Shown piece by piece: positions 7,586-15,441 of a DNA stretch of 64,000 bases. Positions within the stretch are counted from its first letter, which is position 1, and every line of letters starts with the position of its first letter. The notes under the pieces were generated by a model. The model was not told the origin of the DNA. It did not search any database and saw only the letters and a program-made list of their open reading frames with translations. Both the position numbers and the translations under genes were made by a program. The stretch is from an uncultured Parabacteroides sp. (lineage in GTDB: Bacteria; Bacteroidota; Bacteroidia; Bacteroidales; Tannerellaceae): assembly GCA_937894065.1 (NCBI GenBank), contig CALCST010000023.1:1-64000 (forward strand), given 5' to 3'.

Positions 7586-8989
7586 TCAGTTAATAATGTT
7601 CTCTGCCAAAGATATTGCTTTTTTCAAAGCGCCAAGCTTGTTGTTTACTTCCTGCAATTCTCTTTCCGGATTGCTCTTTGCCACAATGCCAGCACCGGCC
7701 TGATAGAGCAACGTGTTTCCGCGACTCACAAATGAACGTATTGTTATTGCCTGATTCAAATCACCGTTGAAACCTATGAAACCAATGCATCCGCCATAGG
7801 CTCCGCGGTTGTTTTTCTCAATTTCGCTTATGAGCTGCATCGCACGCACTTTTGGAGCTCCGCTCAGTGTTCCGGCAGGAAATGTGTCGATATATGTCTT
7901 TATTGAAGAACTGTCGTCTTTTACTTTACCGCAAACCCTTGAAACCAGATGTATGACGTGGCTGTAGTATTGCACTTCCTTGTAGAAGTTTACTGAAACA
8001 TTCCGGCAATTCCTTGAAAGGTCATTCCGTGCCAGGTCAACAAGCATCACGTGTTCGGCATTTTCTTTCGGGTCGTTAAGCAAAGCTTCTGTCAGTTTCT
8101 TGTCCTCATCCGCATTGCCGGTTCTGAAAGCTGTTCCGGCAATTGGGTCGATACTTGCCGTTCCTTTTTCTATTTTGCAGTGAGTTTCCGGAGAAGAACC
8201 GAAAATGCGGAAACCGCCGAAATCGAAATAGAAAAGATAAGGTGATGGATTTATGCTTCGCAATGCTCTATATACTTTGAAATCATCGCCTCTGAACGGC
8301 TGGGCAAAACTACGGCTCAGCACTATCTGGAATACGTCGCCACGCAGACAGTGAGATATTCCGCGGCGAACCATTTCCTTGTATTCCTCGTCGCTCACCG
8401 GCGATGTTTCTTCTCCATTGCGATAGAAATTGTATGAAGCATAATTTCTGTTGTTTATCATTGTTTCCAGACTTTGCAGATTTGACTTTTCTCCGTCTGA
8501 AAGCAATTCCACAAGTTTCAGCTCGTTCTTGAAATGGTCGAATATTATGATATACTTATACATTATATATAGCATATCCGGAGCATCATTCTCGTTATGA
8601 TGAAATTCTTTTATATCCACCGGCTCAAAATATTTCACGGCATCAAATGCTGTGTAGCCGAATAAACCGTATTTATCTTTGTCTTCTCCTTCGATAAGGA
8701 ATTTTCCAAGAAACTCGTTTATGCCGCAAGCCACATCATAATTTTCGTTTAATGTCTTTTCCTCTTTGTTTCCGTCCGGGAAAGCGAAAGAACAGATATT
8801 GCTGTTAACGCTCACACGTGCCAACGGACACAGTGCGATATAAGAAAGACTGTTTGAATTACCGTGGAAATCCGAACTTTCCAGCAATGCTGATTCAGGA
8901 TAAATGTCACGAACTTTCAGATAAATACTTACCGGAGTCTGTAAGTCTCCAAGTACTTGTTTGCTATTGGTATTGAATTTGTATTTCAT
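7586..8989 (-). CDS. trpE: Anthranilate synthase component I
   Basis: This 467-residue chorismate-utilising enzyme has the C-terminal catalytic domain signatures: GDVFQIVLSRSF, PSPYLFYFDFGG, GSSPETH, PIAGTAFRTG, DPKENAEHVMLVDLARND and TFPAGTLSGAPKVRAM, plus GAYGGCIGFIGF. The N-terminal sequence contains LLESSD, the conserved LLES segment that forms the feedback tryptophan site, so the enzyme is probably inhibited by tryptophan. It makes anthranilate with TrpG. Its ATG overlaps the trpB stop codon by 4 bases. The long His/Ser-rich stretch around residue 60-75 looks normal for the family. Confidence 0.97.
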   Translation of the reverse strand: MKYKFNTNSKQVLGDLQTPVSIYLKVRDIYPESALLESSDFHGNSNSLSYIALCPLARVSVNSNICSFAFPDGNKEEKTLNENYDVACGINEFLGKFLIEGEDKDKYGLFGYTAFDAVKYFEPVDIKEFHHNENDAPDMLYIMYKYIIIFDHFKNELKLVELLSDGEKSNLQSLETMINNRNYASYNFYRNGEETSPVSDEEYKEMVRRGISHCLRGDVFQIVLSRSFAQPFRGDDFKVYRALRSINPSPYLFYFDFGGFRIFGSSPETHCKIEKGTASIDPIAGTAFRTGNADEDKKLTEALLNDPKENAEHVMLVDLARNDLSRNCRNVSVNFYKEVQYYSHVIHLVSRVCGKVKDDSSSIKTYIDTFPAGTLSGAPKVRAMQLISEIEKNNRGAYGGCIGFIGFNGDLNQAITIRSFVSRGNTLLYQAGAGIVAKSNPERELQEVNNKLGALKKAISLAENIIN

Positions 8990-10179
8990 AACGTAGATTT
9001 TGCTTTAATGTAAGTTTCCATATCTTTGTCTCCTCGTCCCGAAACTGTTAGAACAACAACGTCATCAGCCTTAAAGTTTATCTTCTCCAACGCTGCCAGA
9101 GCATGTGAACTTTCGAGTGCGGGAATTATGCCTTCAGTTCTTGTCAGTTCGAATGCAGCCTTCAGAGCTTCATCATCGTTTATGGCAAGCACTTTTGCCC
9201 TCATCGAAGCTGAAAGGTTTGCGTGCATCGGACCGATACCAGGATAGTCCAGACCTGCGGAAATTGAATAAGGTTCTTCAATTTGCCCGTCCTCGTTCTG
9301 TATCACCAAAGTTTTTGAACCATGGATAACACCTTTCTTGCCGAGGTGAATTGTCGCTGCGCTTTTCCCTGTTGTAATTCCCAGTCCGCCAGCTTCGGCA
9401 AGGACAATCTTGACACGTTCGTCGTCCAGATAGTGGTAAATAGTTCCGGCAGCATTGCTTCCTCCGCCAACGCAAGCAATGAGATAATCGGGATAATCGC
9501 GTCCTTCTTTTTCCATCAATTGCTTTTTAATTTCCTCGCTGATAACGGACTGAAGACGTGCCACCATATCAGGATAGGGATGAGGACCGACTGTTGAACC
9601 AATAATATAATATGTGTCCGATGGATGACAGCACCAGTCTCTGATGGCTTCGTTCGTCGCGTCTTTCAGTGTCATATTGCCCGAAGTTACCGGAACTACT
9701 TTTGCACCGAGCATTTCCATTTTCTGCACATTCGGCATTTGTCGTTCCACATCAGTTTTCCCCATATACACAATGCATTCCATATCCATCAGAGCGCATA
9801 CGGTTGCTGTTGCAACACCGTGCTGTCCGGCTCCGGTTTCGGCAATTATTCTTTTCTTGCCCATTCTTCTTGCCAGCAGAATCTGTCCGATAGTGTTGTT
9901 TATCTTGTGAGCGCCGGTATGGTTGAGGTCTTCTCGTTTCAGATAAATGCGGCATCCATATTTTCTGCTCAATCTTTTTGCCAGATAAAGAGGAGAAGGG
10001 CGGCCCACATAATCTCTCAGAAGCTGCTCATATTCTTTCTTGAAATCATCACTCTGCAGCACTGTGAGATATGTATGCTGCAATTCATCAACACAGCGGT
10101 GGAGTATTTCTGGAATATAAGCTCCGCCGAATTCACCATAGAAACCGTTTTCGTCAACTTGATAAGTTTTCATATCCAT
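8986..10179 (-). CDS. trpB: Tryptophan synthase beta subunit
   Basis: This 397-residue fold-type II PLP enzyme contains YGEFGGAYIPE near the N-terminus, the PLP lysine Lys92 in HTGAHKINN, GAGQHG, the phosphate-binding loop CVGGGSNAAG and the C-terminal LTVSGRGDKD. Its sequence is the TrpB1 type that pairs with TrpA. It condenses indole with serine. It is the first structural gene of the operon, an arrangement found in other Bacteroidetes. A start two codons later (10173, MKTYQ) is equally possible. The mRNA upstream carries the leader peptide, the attenuator and a palindromic element. Confidence 0.97.
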   Translation of the reverse strand: MDMKTYQVDENGFYGEFGGAYIPEILHRCVDELQHTYLTVLQSDDFKKEYEQLLRDYVGRPSPLYLAKRLSRKYGCRIYLKREDLNHTGAHKINNTIGQILLARRMGKKRIIAETGAGQHGVATATVCALMDMECIVYMGKTDVERQMPNVQKMEMLGAKVVPVTSGNMTLKDATNEAIRDWCCHPSDTYYIIGSTVGPHPYPDMVARLQSVISEEIKKQLMEKEGRDYPDYLIACVGGGSNAAGTIYHYLDDERVKIVLAEAGGLGITTGKSAATIHLGKKGVIHGSKTLVIQNEDGQIEEPYSISAGLDYPGIGPMHANLSASMRAKVLAINDDEALKAAFELTRTEGIIPALESSHALAALEKINFKADDVVVLTVSGRGDKDMETYIKAKSTL

Positions 10180-10232
10180 CGTATATTATTTTTTATATTA
10201 ATTCATTCCCTTAAAATCCATAGATTACCATT

Positions 10233-10328
10233 TAATCTTAAAACTAAGCCTTAGTTTTTAAGAATTAAGCTTTAGTTTTTATAAACTAAGATTCAGATTT
10301 TATAATCTAAGCCTTAGTTTTAAGATTA
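10233..10328. repeat. 96-bp palindromic element, AACTAAG family, copy 1 (in trp leader)
   Basis: The ends form an imperfect inverted repeat: TAATCTTAAAACTAAGCCTTAG at 10233-10254 and CTAAGCCTTAGTTTTAAGATTA at 10307-10328. Each arm is itself nearly palindromic (AAACTAAGCCTTAGTTTT). The core holds two further AACTAAG/TTTAGTT units (GAATTAAGCTTTAGTTTTT, AAACTAAGATTCAG). A second copy with the same layout is at 54182-54280. It lies within the transcribed region between the trp attenuator and trpB. Confidence 0.8.
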
Positions 10329-10401
10329 GGATTAACCTTTATAACTTGTTTTTATATCTTTGGTGATGATATATTTCCTGAATATTTTCTTGGATTTGTG
10401 T

Positions 10402-10444
10402 AAAAAAGAAAAGCGGTCCGCCGCAAGTGCGACAGACCGCTTTT
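10402..10444 (-). terminator. trp operon attenuator terminator
   Basis: On the minus strand AAAAGCGGTCTGTCGC pairs with GCGGCGGACCGCTTTT over 16 positions (two G-U pairs) around an ACTT tetraloop, followed by CTTTTTT. It lies 63 bases after the stop codon of the leader peptide and about 220 bases before trpB, with no gene end that it could serve, so it is an attenuator. A possible antiterminator is the leader segment GACGAAGAC (10496-10504), which could pair with GTCTGTC in the terminator's 5' arm (7 pairs with a 2-base bulge). Confidence 0.9.
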
Positions 10445-10506
10445 TGTATAATCTAAAAATTCAGGAATTCAATCAATCTTCGTATATACATAAGTGTCTT
10501 CGTCTC

Positions 10507-10569
10507 TTACGACCGTTCGGGTTGTATGAGGCGCCACCACCAAAATGTATTTACGATAAATGTTGTCAT
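10507..10569 (-). CDS. trpL: trp leader peptide with three tandem Trp codons
   Basis: This is a 20-codon frame reading MTTFIVNTFWWWRLIQPERS. The codons TGG TGG TGG sit eight codons before the stop. It starts about 30-35 bases after the expected transcription start, is followed by a strong terminator hairpin, and precedes trpB. Stalling of ribosomes on the Trp codons when charged tRNA-Trp is scarce would favour read-through. A Bacteroidetes-specific trp leader RNA (Bacteroid-trp motif) is known to me, and this is probably an instance. The peptide has no other expected function. Confidence 0.92.
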   Translation of the reverse strand: MTTFIVNTFWWWRLIQPERS

Positions 10570-10608
10570 TGTATTCTGTTATTTCGTTGTTTTCTTTTAC
10601 TTCGTTGG

Positions 10609-10639
10609 CAAATGTATGGACTAAATTTTAAAATGCAAA
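10609..10639 (-). promoter_or_regulatory. trp operon promoter
   Basis: On the minus strand TTTG (10636-10639), then 19 bases, then TACATTTG (10609-10616) is an exact match to the Bacteroidetes housekeeping promoter. Transcription should begin near 10602, giving a short 5' end before the leader peptide at 10569. Confidence 0.85.
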
Positions 10640-10856
10640 TATTTTGAGAGTTTTTTTAGATATTTTTTTTCGTGCGAATAAAATCCGGTTAATACTAGCA
10701 ATTATGTCTTAACCCTGCAAATAGCTGATTTGAATACTGTTTCTTTTTATTTATCCAAAAGATTACGTTGTCAAGAGATTTTAGAAACATTATTATCTAT
10801 ATTATTATTGTTGCAAATTGGACTAACATATTTTAAAATTATCCGAAAAATTCCAG

Positions 10857-10864
10857 TATCTTTG
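10857..10864 (+). promoter_or_regulatory. Probable -7 box of the cytochrome c peroxidase gene
   Basis: TATCTTTG fits TAnnTTTG, 46 bases before the ATG at 10911. A clear -33 TTG is not seen. The stretch 10640-10856 between this and the trp promoter is AT-rich and I see nothing else in it. Confidence 0.55.
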
Positions 10865-10910
10865 CATACGATTGAACACTAAAATTGATTAACAAAAACA
10901 CGGAAAAAGT

Positions 10911-12272
10911 ATGAAGAATGTTATTCTCCCTGTAGGCTTGGCGCTTTTGGCAAGTGCAGTGGTAAGCTGTTCTACAACCGAATACAAAAAGTATGAAGGG
11001 GATAAGGCAAAACAAGTTGCTTCAATTATCCGCGAAAACGGTTGTATGGACTGCCATTCTGCAAATGCTCCTGTACCTTTCTATGGCAAATTGCCTGTTA
11101 TTGGCAAAGTAGTTGCAGATGATATGGTTCAGGGAACACGCTATGTGGACTTCACATCAATGCTTGAAGCATTGGAAAATGGCGGAAAGGTTTCAGAAGT
11201 CGATTTGGCTAAGCTTGAAAACACAGCTTTGAGTGGCTCAATGCCTCCTGCTAAATTTTCTTATATGCCAAATCATTGGGGAACCAATCTTGACAATGAT
11301 GAGAAAGCCGTGATTCTTGCTTGGGCGGCAGAAGAGAGAAAAGCCAACTTTAAGTCGCCGACAGTATGTGATGAATTTGCAAACGAGCCTTTGCAGCCGT
11401 TGATGGAATCTATTCCTACTGATTCAGCTAAAGTTGCTCTTGGTTTTGCTTTGTATCACGACACACGTCTTTCTGCTGACAACACTGTTTCGTGTGCAAC
11501 TTGCCATGGTCTTAACACTGGTGGTGTGGACCGCAAGCAGTTCTCAGAAGGTATTGGCGGACAGTTTGGTGGCGTTAATGCTCCAACAGTTTATAACTCA
11601 GCTTTGAACTTCGCCCAGTTCTGGGACGGACGTGCTGCCGACTTGAAAGAACAGGCTGCCGGACCTCCATTGAACCCAGTGGAAATGGGACATAAGTCAT
11701 TCGATGATATTTGTGCCGTTCTTGCTGAAGACAAAGAATTTTCTGAAATCTTCAAGAAAGTTTATCCTGACGGTTTCACTCAGTCAAATATTACAGAAGC
11801 AATTGCTGAGTTCGAAAAGACATTGCTTACACCTTCACGCTTCGACAAATATTTGCGTGGCGACAAGTCTGCTCTTACTGCAGAAGAAATCGAAGGTTAT
11901 GCTTTGTTCAAGGAAAACAAATGTGCAACTTGCCACGTTGGTATGAATATCGGTGGTCAGTCTTATGATTATATGGGTATTAAGAACAGCTATTTCGATT
12001 ATCGTGGAACCGGACTTACTGATGGTGACAACGGACGTTATGCTGTGACTAAGCTCGAGAGCGACAGACATAAGTTCAAGACTCCGACATTGCGTAATAT
12101 AATGATTACTTATCCTTATATGCATGATGGCTCGGTTAATAGTGTTGAGGATGCTGTACGCATTATGCACGAGTTCCAGATTGGAACAACTATATCTGAT
12201 AAAGATATGACTAAGATTGTTGCTTTCCTTGGTTCATTGACTGGAGAGTATAATGATGAGGAATTGAAATAA
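10911..12272 (+). CDS. Three-haem cytochrome c peroxidase lipoprotein
   Basis: This 453-residue protein has a lipoprotein signal ending VVSC (Cys20), so it is anchored on the periplasmic side of a membrane. Three c-type haem sites are visible: CMDCH (45-49) in an extra N-terminal domain, CATCH (195-199) and CATCH (338-342) in the two domains of a classical di-haem peroxidase/MauG fold. Methionine and histidine ligands are present in the usual places (YPYMHDGS near the C-terminus). Reduction of hydrogen peroxide with electrons from the quinol pool, as in E. coli YhjA, is the likely role. In an anaerobe this gives peroxide defence or peroxide respiration. It is monocistronic with its own terminator. 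Confidence 0.93.
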   Translation: MKNVILPVGLALLASAVVSCSTTEYKKYEGDKAKQVASIIRENGCMDCHSANAPVPFYGKLPVIGKVVADDMVQGTRYVDFTSMLEALENGGKVSEVDLAKLENTALSGSMPPAKFSYMPNHWGTNLDNDEKAVILAWAAEERKANFKSPTVCDEFANEPLQPLMESIPTDSAKVALGFALYHDTRLSADNTVSCATCHGLNTGGVDRKQFSEGIGGQFGGVNAPTVYNSALNFAQFWDGRAADLKEQAAGPPLNPVEMGHKSFDDICAVLAEDKEFSEIFKKVYPDGFTQSNITEAIAEFEKTLLTPSRFDKYLRGDKSALTAEEIEGYALFKENKCATCHVGMNIGGQSYDYMGIKNSYFDYRGTGLTDGDNGRYAVTKLESDRHKFKTPTLRNIMITYPYMHDGSVNSVEDAVRIMHEFQIGTTISDKDMTKIVAFLGSLTGEYNDEELK

Positions 12273-12318
12273 TAAAAATGCGCCTGAATAAGGAGCGTGA
12301 AAATTTCTTATATTAATG

Positions 12319-12392
12319 CAGAGACACTGAGGATACAGAACTTGACTGTGAATAGGCAAAGAATTCTGTATTTTCGGTGTCTCTGTTTTTTT
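12319..12392 (+). terminator. Terminator of the cytochrome c peroxidase gene
   Basis: CAGAGACACTGAGGATACAGAA pairs with TTCTGTATTTTCGGTGTCTCTG, an unusually long stem with one imperfect stretch and a loop of about 24 bases, followed directly by TTTTTTT. Confidence 0.85.
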
Positions 12393-12414
12393 CTTTGATA
12401 ATTAATGACAATTA

Positions 12415-12448
12415 TTGTCAACTATTATCTTAAAGCCTTGTCAACTTT
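12415..12448. repeat. Dispersed intergenic repeat, TTGTCAACTT core (two units)
   Basis: TTGTCAACT at 12415-12423 and CCTTGTCAACTT at 12436-12447 lie in tandem about 23 bases apart between the peroxidase terminator and the RlpA-like gene. The same core recurs in several other intergenic regions of this window. Confidence 0.55.
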
Positions 12449-12474
12449 ATTATTAACCTTATAATAATTGAAAT

Positions 12475-12936
12475 ATGATAAAATCGTCATCTCTGGTGTT
12501 TTTCCTTCTTTTTGTCCTGTCAAATATAATGTATGCCCAGGATGAGGGTTTTGCATCGTATTATCATCATCGTTTTCACGGGAAGATGACGGCAAGTGGG
12601 CGCATTCACAACAGATATGAATTTACAGCTGCACACCGCACTTATCCTTTCGGAACTTTTCTGAGAGTTACAAATCTTGAGAATATGTTGAGTGTCGTTG
12701 TCTGTGTGACAGACCGAGGACCTCATCAGCGTAGCAGGATAATTGATTTATCTGAGGCTGCTGCAAAGAAGCTTAAATTTAAGTCGGGTGGAGTTGTTAA
12801 AGTAAGGATTGAAGAAGTGCCTTGTGCACTTGACCTTCGTTATCTGGACTTGATTTATCCGCCTACGCCATATTTTGATTTGGAAGCAATAAAGGTTGTT
12901 ATTCCTTTAAGGTTTGGGATTGATGAGGATTATTAA
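12475..12936 (+). CDS. rlpA: RlpA-like double-psi beta-barrel protein
   Basis: This 153-residue protein has a signal peptide (residues 1-21, ending MYA before QDEG) and an RlpA-type barrel. The signatures are GFASYYHHRFHGKMTASG, FTAAHRTYPFGTFLRVTN and VTDRGPHQRSRIIDLSEAAAKKL, including the catalytic-type Asp of DRGP. RlpA proteins are lytic transglycosylases or peptidoglycan-binding proteins of the periplasm; the common SPOR domain is missing, so it is the short form. It is followed after 25 bases by a methyltransferase gene and may be cotranscribed with it. Confidence 0.9.
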   Translation: MIKSSSLVFFLLFVLSNIMYAQDEGFASYYHHRFHGKMTASGRIHNRYEFTAAHRTYPFGTFLRVTNLENMLSVVVCVTDRGPHQRSRIIDLSEAAAKKLKFKSGGVVKVRIEEVPCALDLRYLDLIYPPTPYFDLEAIKVVIPLRFGIDEDY

Positions 12937-12961
12937 TTGTAATTACAATATATAAATACTT

Positions 12962-13690
12962 ATGAACTATAGAGTGCTGACAGAAGATAAAGACCCGATG
13001 GGTGCAGCCATCCGTGATTATTTCAAGAATGGGAAAGCAGGCAGACTTTCCGTTTTTTCATCTCAGTTTGACGAAGACGAAATACCTGTAAAAGATTTGT
13101 TCAGAACATATAACGAAATGTCACCTCTTGAGCAGGAGGCTTTGCAGATAGCGAAAGGCAGCATTCTGGATGTCGGAGCCGGAAGCGGATGTCATTCCAT
13201 TGCTTTGAAGGAAATGGGAAAGGAGTCTTTTGCTATAGATATTTCTCCACTTTCAGTGGCTGTTATGCGTGAAAGAGGTGTTGATACTGCAAATATAAAT
13301 TTGTTTGATTTGTCGTTTACTTCACGCTTCGACACAATTTTGATGCTTATGAACGGTTCCGGAATTATCGGACGTTTGCAGAACATTGGAGAGTTTTTCA
13401 AGCGCATCAAAACTTTGCTTAATCCCGGAGGATGTGTATTGATGGATTCAAGCGATTTGAAATATCTGTTTGAGGATGAGGATGGCAATTTCGAGATAGA
13501 CAGTACGGACGGCTATTATGGAGAAGTGGATTTTTCCATGCGCTATAAGAATATAAAAGGAGAATCATTCGACTGGTTGTATATTGATTTCGACACACTT
13601 TCTCTCTATGCATCACAATACGGTTTCAAGGCTGAGCTGGTGAAGAAAGGTGAGCATTATGACTATTTGGCAAAACTGGTTGAAAAATGA
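12962..13690 (+). CDS. Class I SAM-dependent methyltransferase of unknown substrate
   Basis: This is a 242-residue cytosolic protein. SAM-binding motif I is ILDVGAGSGCHS (about 69-80), followed by an acidic motif II (FAIDISP), and a later DTILMLMNGSGIIG strand. The C-terminal part (GEVDFSMRYKN, YIDFDTL) is that of small-molecule or protein methyltransferases in the Methyltransf_25/11 group. No neighbour reveals the substrate. The 25-base gap after the rlpA-like gene suggests one transcript. Confidence 0.8.
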   Translation: MNYRVLTEDKDPMGAAIRDYFKNGKAGRLSVFSSQFDEDEIPVKDLFRTYNEMSPLEQEALQIAKGSILDVGAGSGCHSIALKEMGKESFAIDISPLSVAVMRERGVDTANINLFDLSFTSRFDTILMLMNGSGIIGRLQNIGEFFKRIKTLLNPGGCVLMDSSDLKYLFEDEDGNFEIDSTDGYYGEVDFSMRYKNIKGESFDWLYIDFDTLSLYASQYGFKAELVKKGEHYDYLAKLVEK

Positions 13691-13701
13691 TATTCGGATA
13701 A

Positions 13702-13905
13702 TTAAGCCTTGTAAACTTGTCTTTGAAGCTTGGTAGACTTTTAAGTTTAGTTATTTGCGAAGCTTAATTATATTATCTTCGCCACAGTTGTGGCGAAATC
13801 AAACCACAGTTGTGGCGAAGTTAGTTAAATTACAGATATTCCTAACTTGTTTACTTGTATCTGAAACCTTGTTTACTTTTAAGTTGAGCAATCTGCGAAA
13901 CTTAA
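13702..13905. repeat. Mixed repeat region: TTGTCAACTT-like units flanking paired palindromes
   Basis: The gap between the methyltransferase and the GH30 gene (13691-13944) is filled with repeats. There are degenerate CCTTGTAAACTTGT and AAACCTTGTTTACTT units at both sides. TTTGCGAAGCTTAA and CTGCGAAACTTAAA are also present. In the middle are two near-identical palindromes, CTTCGCCACAGTTGTGGCGAA (13777-13797) and CCACAGTTGTGGCGAAG (13804-13820). There is no gene here. Confidence 0.6.
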
Positions 13906-13944
13906 ATAAAATCATTATATTTACAAAATACCAATATTTATATT

Positions 13945-15366
13945 ATGATAACCATATTACTATCTTTAGCACTATGTTTTGCCTTTACCGGATTTGTATC
14001 GGCAAACAAAAATGAGGGGAAATCTGTGAAGGTTGAAGTAAATCCCTCAGTGAAATATCAGAAACTGGAAGGCTGGGGAAGTTCGCTTTGCTGGTGGGCT
14101 GCACAAGTCGGAAAATGGGAAGAATCAAAGGTGGATTCCATCGTTGATATGCTTGTTTCAGAAGACGAACTGAATATGAATATATTCAGATATAATATCG
14201 GTGGAGGCGACGATCCTTCTCATCTTGGCGGGCATATGGTTAAAGGCAAGGGCAAGAGAGCGGAAATGGAAGGATTCAAGGCTACGGAGAATAGTCCTTA
14301 TGACTGGAATGCCGACCGTGGACAAAGAATATTACTCCAAAAAATCAAAGAGAAAAGACCTGATGCTGTGTTTGAGGCTTTCTCAAATTCTGCACCTTAT
14401 TGGATGACTGTAAGCGGTTGTGCCGGAGGACATAAAGATCCTCTTAAGGATAATCTTAAGCCGGAATATTATGAAGCATTCTGTAAATATCTTATTGATG
14501 TGTGTCTGCACTTCAAAGATGAATATGGAATAGAATTCAAGACATTGGAGCCTTTCAACGAGTCCTATTCCAATTACTGGTATGCAGAGGGAACCCAGGA
14601 AGGTTGCCATTTCGAACCGGAAACTCAAATCAAGATAATTCGTATTCTTTATCCTATGCTAAAATCAAGTGGAATGAATACGGTGATTTCCGCATCGGAT
14701 GAAACTAACTTGAACCACTTTCTCACAGTTCAGTCGCATTATGAGAAGGCAGGAGATATATGGGAAAAAGTAGGTCAATTAAATACTCATACTTACAGCG
14801 GAACAAATGAGGAGCGCGAAGCTGTCCGTGCAGTAGTTGAACGTGCCGGTAAACCTTTCTGGCAATCAGAAACCGGACCTTCTGAAGGTGTTGATTTGGA
14901 AAGTAATCTTGGATTGACACAGAAAATGTTCAATGATTTGAGGATTATGCGTCCGCAAGCTTGGCTCGACTGGCAGATAATGGAAGAGGGCAACAATGAA
15001 TGGTGTTTGTTGCGTGGAAACTTTGAGACAGAGAAGTTCCATAAAGTGAAGAATTATTATGTCCGTAAGCAGGTTACAGGTTTTATAAAGCAAGGATATA
15101 TATTTGTGGATACAGACAATACTCAGACTCTTTCAGCAGTTTCTCCATCCGGAAAAGAACTTGTTATAGTTTATCTGAACAAATCTGATAAAGGAGAGAA
15201 TGTAGATTTGGCAATAAAGGCTGCTGCTTCGTCTGACGTTTCTGTGTGGCGAACAAGTGAAGAAGAAGATTGTAAATCCCTTCCGAATATGAGAATCGAT
15301 AATGGTTCATTAAGCTTTGCTGCTCCTTCAAAGTCGCTGACTACTTTTGTCGTTAAACTAAAATAA
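13945..15366 (+). CDS. Secreted glycoside hydrolase family 30
   Basis: This 473-residue protein has a signal peptide (about 1-20) followed by a TIM barrel and a C-terminal beta domain (from about 375), the GH30 layout. Family marks are LEGWGSSLCWWA, FRYNIGGGDD, EAFSNSAPYWMT, the acid/base Glu206 in EPFNES and the nucleophile Glu309 in WQSETGPSEG. GH30 covers beta-glucosylceramidases, beta-1,6-glucanases, xylanases and beta-1,6-galactanases; the GWGxSLCWWA and EPFNE patterns remind me of the endo-beta-1,6-galactanase subfamily, but this is a guess. No SusC/SusD genes are near, so it is not part of a classical polysaccharide utilisation locus. Confidence 0.88.
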   Translation: MITILLSLALCFAFTGFVSANKNEGKSVKVEVNPSVKYQKLEGWGSSLCWWAAQVGKWEESKVDSIVDMLVSEDELNMNIFRYNIGGGDDPSHLGGHMVKGKGKRAEMEGFKATENSPYDWNADRGQRILLQKIKEKRPDAVFEAFSNSAPYWMTVSGCAGGHKDPLKDNLKPEYYEAFCKYLIDVCLHFKDEYGIEFKTLEPFNESYSNYWYAEGTQEGCHFEPETQIKIIRILYPMLKSSGMNTVISASDETNLNHFLTVQSHYEKAGDIWEKVGQLNTHTYSGTNEEREAVRAVVERAGKPFWQSETGPSEGVDLESNLGLTQKMFNDLRIMRPQAWLDWQIMEEGNNEWCLLRGNFETEKFHKVKNYYVRKQVTGFIKQGYIFVDTDNTQTLSAVSPSGKELVIVYLNKSDKGENVDLAIKAAASSDVSVWRTSEEEDCKSLPNMRIDNGSLSFAAPSKSLTTFVVKLK

Positions 15367-15384
15367 AGCTTCTTGGGCTTCTGT

Positions 15385-15431
15385 AAAAAAGTAGACAAGG
15401 ATTCTTAATCAGCAATCCTTGTCTACTTTTA
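15385..15431. terminator. Bidirectional terminator between GH30 and ADP-ribosylglycohydrolase genes
   Basis: AAAAAAGTAGACAAGGATT and AATCCTTGTCTACTTTT form a 13-bp stem with T-runs on both strands. It serves the two convergent genes ending at 15366 and 15442. Confidence 0.9.
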
Positions 15432-15441
15432 TTTAGCTGTA

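Noticed and set aside
10360..10647. 95-codon plus-strand open frame
   Set aside because: It covers the trp promoter, leader peptide and attenuator on the other strand and has no protein-like character.
13945..15366. Polysaccharide utilisation locus around the GH30 gene
   Set aside because: There are no SusC/SusD pair, no sensor/regulator and no other glycosidase nearby.
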